DNA of 46,555 nucleotides from Lachnospiraceae bacterium (GTDB taxonomy: Bacteria; Bacillota_A; Clostridia; Lachnospirales; Lachnospiraceae). Made by a program: the position numbers and the translations under genes. The notes beneath the pieces are model-generated. The model was not told the origin of the DNA, did not search any database, and saw nothing but the letters and a program-made list of their open reading frames with translations. How positions within the stretch are numbered: position 1 is the stretch's first letter; every line of letters starts with the position of its first letter. Positions 44,389-46,555 of this stretch are shown here, one piece after another. The stretch spans positions 1 to 46,555 of the forward strand of contig JAFXDD010000034.1 of NCBI GenBank assembly GCA_017516285.1, written 5' to 3'.

Positions 44389-44694
44389 ATGTCTGCATTA
44401 AAAATTACAAGTGAAAATTTTGAAAAAGAAGTATTAAATAGTGACAAGCCTGTCCTTTTGGATTTCTGGGCAAGCTGGTGCGGTCCATGCCGTATGATGG
44501 GACCTATTATTGATGAAATCGCAGTAGAACGCCCGGATATAGTAGTGGGCAAGGTAAACGTAGATGAGGAAGCAAATCTGGCTGCACAGTTCCATATTAT
44601 GAGCATCCCTACCTTAGTAGTCATTAAAAATGGTGAAGTGGTAAATCAGGCAGTCGGTGCCAAACCTAAGGCTCAGGTACTGGAAATGCTTTAA
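44389..44694 (+). CDS. trxA: Thioredoxin
   Basis: The 101-residue protein is a classical thioredoxin, reducing protein disulfides in the cytoplasm. The active site WCGPC is at residues 30-34, within LDFWASWCGPCRMMGPI. The cis-Pro is in SIPTLVVIKNGE. Full length for the family, with an AGGAGG site nine bases before ATG 44389. It is convergent with a Crp/Fnr gene and shares a terminator with it. Confidence 0.96.
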   Translation: MSALKITSENFEKEVLNSDKPVLLDFWASWCGPCRMMGPIIDEIAVERPDIVVGKVNVDEEANLAAQFHIMSIPTLVVIKNGEVVNQAVGAKPKAQVLEML

Positions 44695-44713
44695 AACAAT
44701 ATTCATGTAAACG

Positions 44714-44738
44714 CAGCCCATGGTCACTCCATGGGCTG
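44714..44738. terminator. Bidirectional terminator between trxA and the Crp/Fnr gene
   Basis: CAGCCCATGG and CCATGGGCTG make a perfect ten-base-pair stem with loop TCACT. TAAATTATTCT follows on the plus side and CGTTTACATG on the minus side. It lies 19 bases after trxA and four bases after the Crp/Fnr stop. Confidence 0.75.
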
Positions 44739-44742
44739 TAAA

Positions 44743-45399
44743 TTATTCTAACAAATCCTCTAACTTCCCAAAATCCAATATCTCTATAACACCTCTGCCC
44801 AATCTGACCATGCCTTCGCTTTGAAAATACTTAAGCATTCTGGTAACCACTTCTCTGGCCGTGCCCATATGATTGGCAATCTTTTCATGGGTAATTCTCA
44901 GATATGATGTTTGTTCCAAAATACTTTCTATCAAAAGAAAATCAGCAAGCCTCTCGTCAAAGCTCTTCCACATGATCTGCTCCATCAGCCACATGGCCTC
45001 TGAAAACCTGCTCGCCAATAATTGATTAGCGTAATTTGCCATAACTGCAGAGCTCTCCATTACCTCCTTAAAAGTAGCTGCAGGAATAATCCAAACCTCT
45101 GAAGCCTTTTCCGCCTCGATAGTAATTGGAAACTGAATATTCTGCATCATACAGGAAGCCGACAACAGACAAACATCCATATCAAACAGACGATAGATTG
45201 TCACTTCCCTGCCTTCCTCCGAAGTGACATAGGCGCGCAGCTGTCCGGTACGGATTAGTAAAAGACCCAGACAATCATCAGAACCACTATGTAATACAGT
45301 ACCTTTTGATACTTTTTTAAATCGTGCAGCTTTTACAAGCACTTCCTGCTCCTTGGAAGTCAGCTTGTCCCAAACGGGAATATATTTTACAAATTCCAT
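44743..45399 (-). CDS. Crp/Fnr-family transcription regulator
   Basis: The 218-residue protein has an N-terminal cyclic-nucleotide-binding-type beta barrel (GTVLHSGSDDCLGLLLIRTGQLRAY), a dimerization helix and a C-terminal winged helix (ITHEKIANHMGTAREVVTRML, then FQSEGMVRLGRGVIEI). It lacks the N-terminal Cys cluster of true Fnr, but has Cys in the barrel (MDVCLLSASCM), so redox sensing through those is possible but not shown. The cAMP-contact residues are not preserved. It follows the metallo-hydrolase gene on the same strand by 49 bases, and similar palindromes occur upstream of that gene and of trxA. Confidence 0.9.
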   Translation of the reverse strand: MEFVKYIPVWDKLTSKEQEVLVKAARFKKVSKGTVLHSGSDDCLGLLLIRTGQLRAYVTSEEGREVTIYRLFDMDVCLLSASCMMQNIQFPITIEAEKASEVWIIPAATFKEVMESSAVMANYANQLLASRFSEAMWLMEQIMWKSFDERLADFLLIESILEQTSYLRITHEKIANHMGTAREVVTRMLKYFQSEGMVRLGRGVIEILDFGKLEDLLE

Positions 45400-45448
45400 A
45401 AGTATACCTCTCTCATATTTTTTAGTATAATATATCTTCTCCCGAATG

Positions 45449-46240
45449 TCAAATAGTAACTGTTTCCCCTGTGGAAAAATATTCTAATTGTTCCCCCATA
45501 ATATCCTTTAAAAATTCATACTGCCCTACGCCTGTACAATGCCCCGTATAATACCGTGTATCATATTTCATGAGTTGCCTTGCTGCCAGCTTGAGAATCT
45601 CCGCGCCATCTCCGGCCGGATCCAGCTTCATAAAATGGAAACCACCTACCAATACGTCCGGCTCAAACCAGCTTACTATATTTAAAATACCCTTGTGTGA
45701 ACAACCGCTAAGAAGTACCTTCTTGTCATCCTCACAAATCATCAGATACTGCTCATGCCTAAAATCATCCGGCATCAATATCCCCTTCTCCAACATATTA
45801 AGGCCAAAACTATCAAAAGCATACAACCTTTTTTTGTCATTGCAGGAATACAGCCGCATTTCAGAGTTAATCTCTAAAACATCCTCCGTAAACACCAGAC
45901 GCTTGCTCTTTTTTAACTCCTCCGCAAGTCCAATATACTTCTCAGAACCATTGTAATGCGGCATAAAAGCATAACGACTGATGTAAACCGGAGCCTTACT
46001 GTTTATTTCCAAAAATCGCGTAAGCCCTCCCCCATGATCATAATGACCATGTGACAAAATTGCAATATCCACCTCAGAAAGGTCAATACCCAACCGCCCC
46101 GCGTTCTCCGCAAAAGCCTCAGTTTGCCCCATATCAAAAAGTATTTTATGCTTCCCCGTCTCTACATATATACTCAGCCCATGCTCCGCCTGTAAATCCT
46201 CACGCTTCGTTGTATTTTCTACTAAAACCTGTATCTTCAT
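45449..46240 (-). CDS. Metallo-beta-lactamase-fold hydrolase
   Basis: The 263-residue protein has the two-metal motif LSHGHYDHGGG (about residues 63-73), with further ligands in LLSGCSHKGILNI (about 171-183) and YTGHCTGVGQYE (about 237-248). It resembles the archaeal and bacterial group annotated as dihydropterin-methyl-ribofuranosylaminobenzene-phosphate synthase, but substrates in bacteria are unknown. Its gene precedes the Crp/Fnr gene and has a strong promoter with an operator-like palindrome. It is preceded by a distance of about 115 bases by element E3. Confidence 0.88.
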   Translation of the reverse strand: MKIQVLVENTTKREDLQAEHGLSIYVETGKHKILFDMGQTEAFAENAGRLGIDLSEVDIAILSHGHYDHGGGLTRFLEINSKAPVYISRYAFMPHYNGSEKYIGLAEELKKSKRLVFTEDVLEINSEMRLYSCNDKKRLYAFDSFGLNMLEKGILMPDDFRHEQYLMICEDDKKVLLSGCSHKGILNIVSWFEPDVLVGGFHFMKLDPAGDGAEILKLAARQLMKYDTRYYTGHCTGVGQYEFLKDIMGEQLEYFSTGETVTI

Positions 46241-46283
46241 TAAAATATTCCAATCCTTTAATCTACCTTCTCTTGTTCCATCC

Positions 46284-46340
46284 AGTGTAAACTACACTAC
46301 ACTTGTCTACCAGTATAAGATAACTGTCCTTGCAAGTCAA
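46284..46340 (-). promoter_or_regulatory. Promoter and operator of the metallo-hydrolase-Crp/Fnr operon
   Basis: On the minus strand TTGACT (46340-46335) and TATACT (46317-46312) are separated by 17 bases. AGTGTAAACTACACT (46284-46298) is a palindrome with one central base and lies just after the expected start site, at about +7 to +21, a repressor-like position. Its GTG-N7-CAC frame equals that of the palindrome before trxA. Confidence 0.65.
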
Positions 46341-46356
46341 ACATTTCTGCATTGGA

Positions 46357-46555
46357 AAATTCCGGTTTGTGGGGCTGCGGCCACCCCAGTTTTCAATAAA
46401 GGAAGGTATCACAGGCTCATTTTTGGGGACGCTCCCGCTCAACGAAAGGCTGCAGCGGTACTAACCTCGACTTCGGCACCTATGCCTCGTCTCGCTAAGG
46501 ACCGGCGCCTTTCAATGCCCCATAAACGAGCGTGTGATACCTTCCTTTTCTGTAG
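46357..46555 (-). ncRNA. Structured repeat element, copy E3
   Basis: Read on the minus strand it contains an outer arm (46548-46518), AAAGGC, GGTCCTTAGCGA (46503-46492), a hairpin GAC-GA-GGCA-TAGG-TGCC-GAA-GTC, TTAGTACCGCTGCAGCC (46464-46448), GCCTTT pairing with AAAGGC, a GC-GGGA-GC hairpin (46438-46431), and the second outer arm (46428-46398). The outer arms are inverted copies of about 31 bases with four mismatches and are unrelated to those of E2. It ends with the 18-base block shared with E1 (46374-46357). The arms reach close to the window edge, so the element may extend further. Confidence 0.65.

Noticed and set aside
44743..45399. Calling the Crp/Fnr gene a true oxygen-sensing Fnr
   Set aside because: The N-terminal Cys cluster needed for the Fe-S centre is missing.
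1..46555. tRNA or rRNA genes
   Set aside because: No cloverleaf with a GTTCRANYC-type T arm and no rRNA-like segments were seen in the intergenic regions read on both strands.

Overview
The window looks like a chromosomal segment of an anaerobic, spore-forming Clostridia member, most likely Lachnospiraceae. The basis is AT-rich intergenic DNA with strong GGAGG ribosome sites and sigma-A promoters, sporulation and germination genes (spoVAE, a LysM-GH18 spore hydrolase, a GerMN lipoprotein), Firmicute gene orders (comEA...comEC-holA, argC-J-B-D), and proteins of Lachnospiraceae type (DUF5721-like, DUF6056-like, Spy0128-repeat adhesin). I saw no rRNA, tRNA or CRISPR array. This placement is inference from gene content.

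Layout. 1-140: right part of a structured repeat element (copy E1). 139-3217: UDP-galactopyranose mutase, a family 2 glycosyltransferase and a creatininase-family amidohydrolase. 3467-6059: ABC-F ATPase and PHP phosphoesterase. 6054-7403: a small accessory island holding a zeta-type toxin with a 59-residue partner, bracketed by IS66-like end sequences. 7420-16121: a 2386-residue surface adhesin and a LuxR-type regulator with a probable CTG start. 16389-18760: murQ-murP for N-acetylmuramate uptake and use. 19053-26848: a seven-gene operon comEA, response regulator, histidine kinase, gerMN lipoprotein, comEC, holA, ispF. 26950-27146: second structured element (E2). 27150-34591: arginine operon argC-(HD)-(GNAT)-argJ-argB-argD, followed by a solute-binding protein and a YdcZ-like transporter. 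34782-36083: a DUF4143 ATPase lying between two candidate ArgR operators. 36397-37908: argG and a DUF1294 gene. 37969-39259: a decayed DUF6056 gene. 39438-42930: DUF5721-like, spoVAE, a small unknown gene, and an overlapping Mur-ligase/ATP-grasp pair. 43044-46240: LysM-GH18 enzyme, thioredoxin, Crp/Fnr regulator and metallo-beta-lactamase-fold protein. 46357-46555: third structured element (E3).

How they work together. The arginine genes form one regulon under matching ARG boxes at 34764-34780 and 36293-36309. MurQ and MurP form a cell-wall recycling pair behind a consensus promoter. The Crp/Fnr gene, its metallo-hydrolase partner and trxA share candidate GTG-N7-CAC palindromes and may be one small regulon. 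ComEA and ComEC share a transcript with a two-component system.

The most unusual content is the three-copy element E1/E2/E3. It has a conserved core with compensatory stem changes and a varying GNRA tetraloop. In E2 and E3 the core is enclosed by long inverted arms whose sequence differs between copies. I cannot assign it to a known RNA or mobile-element family.
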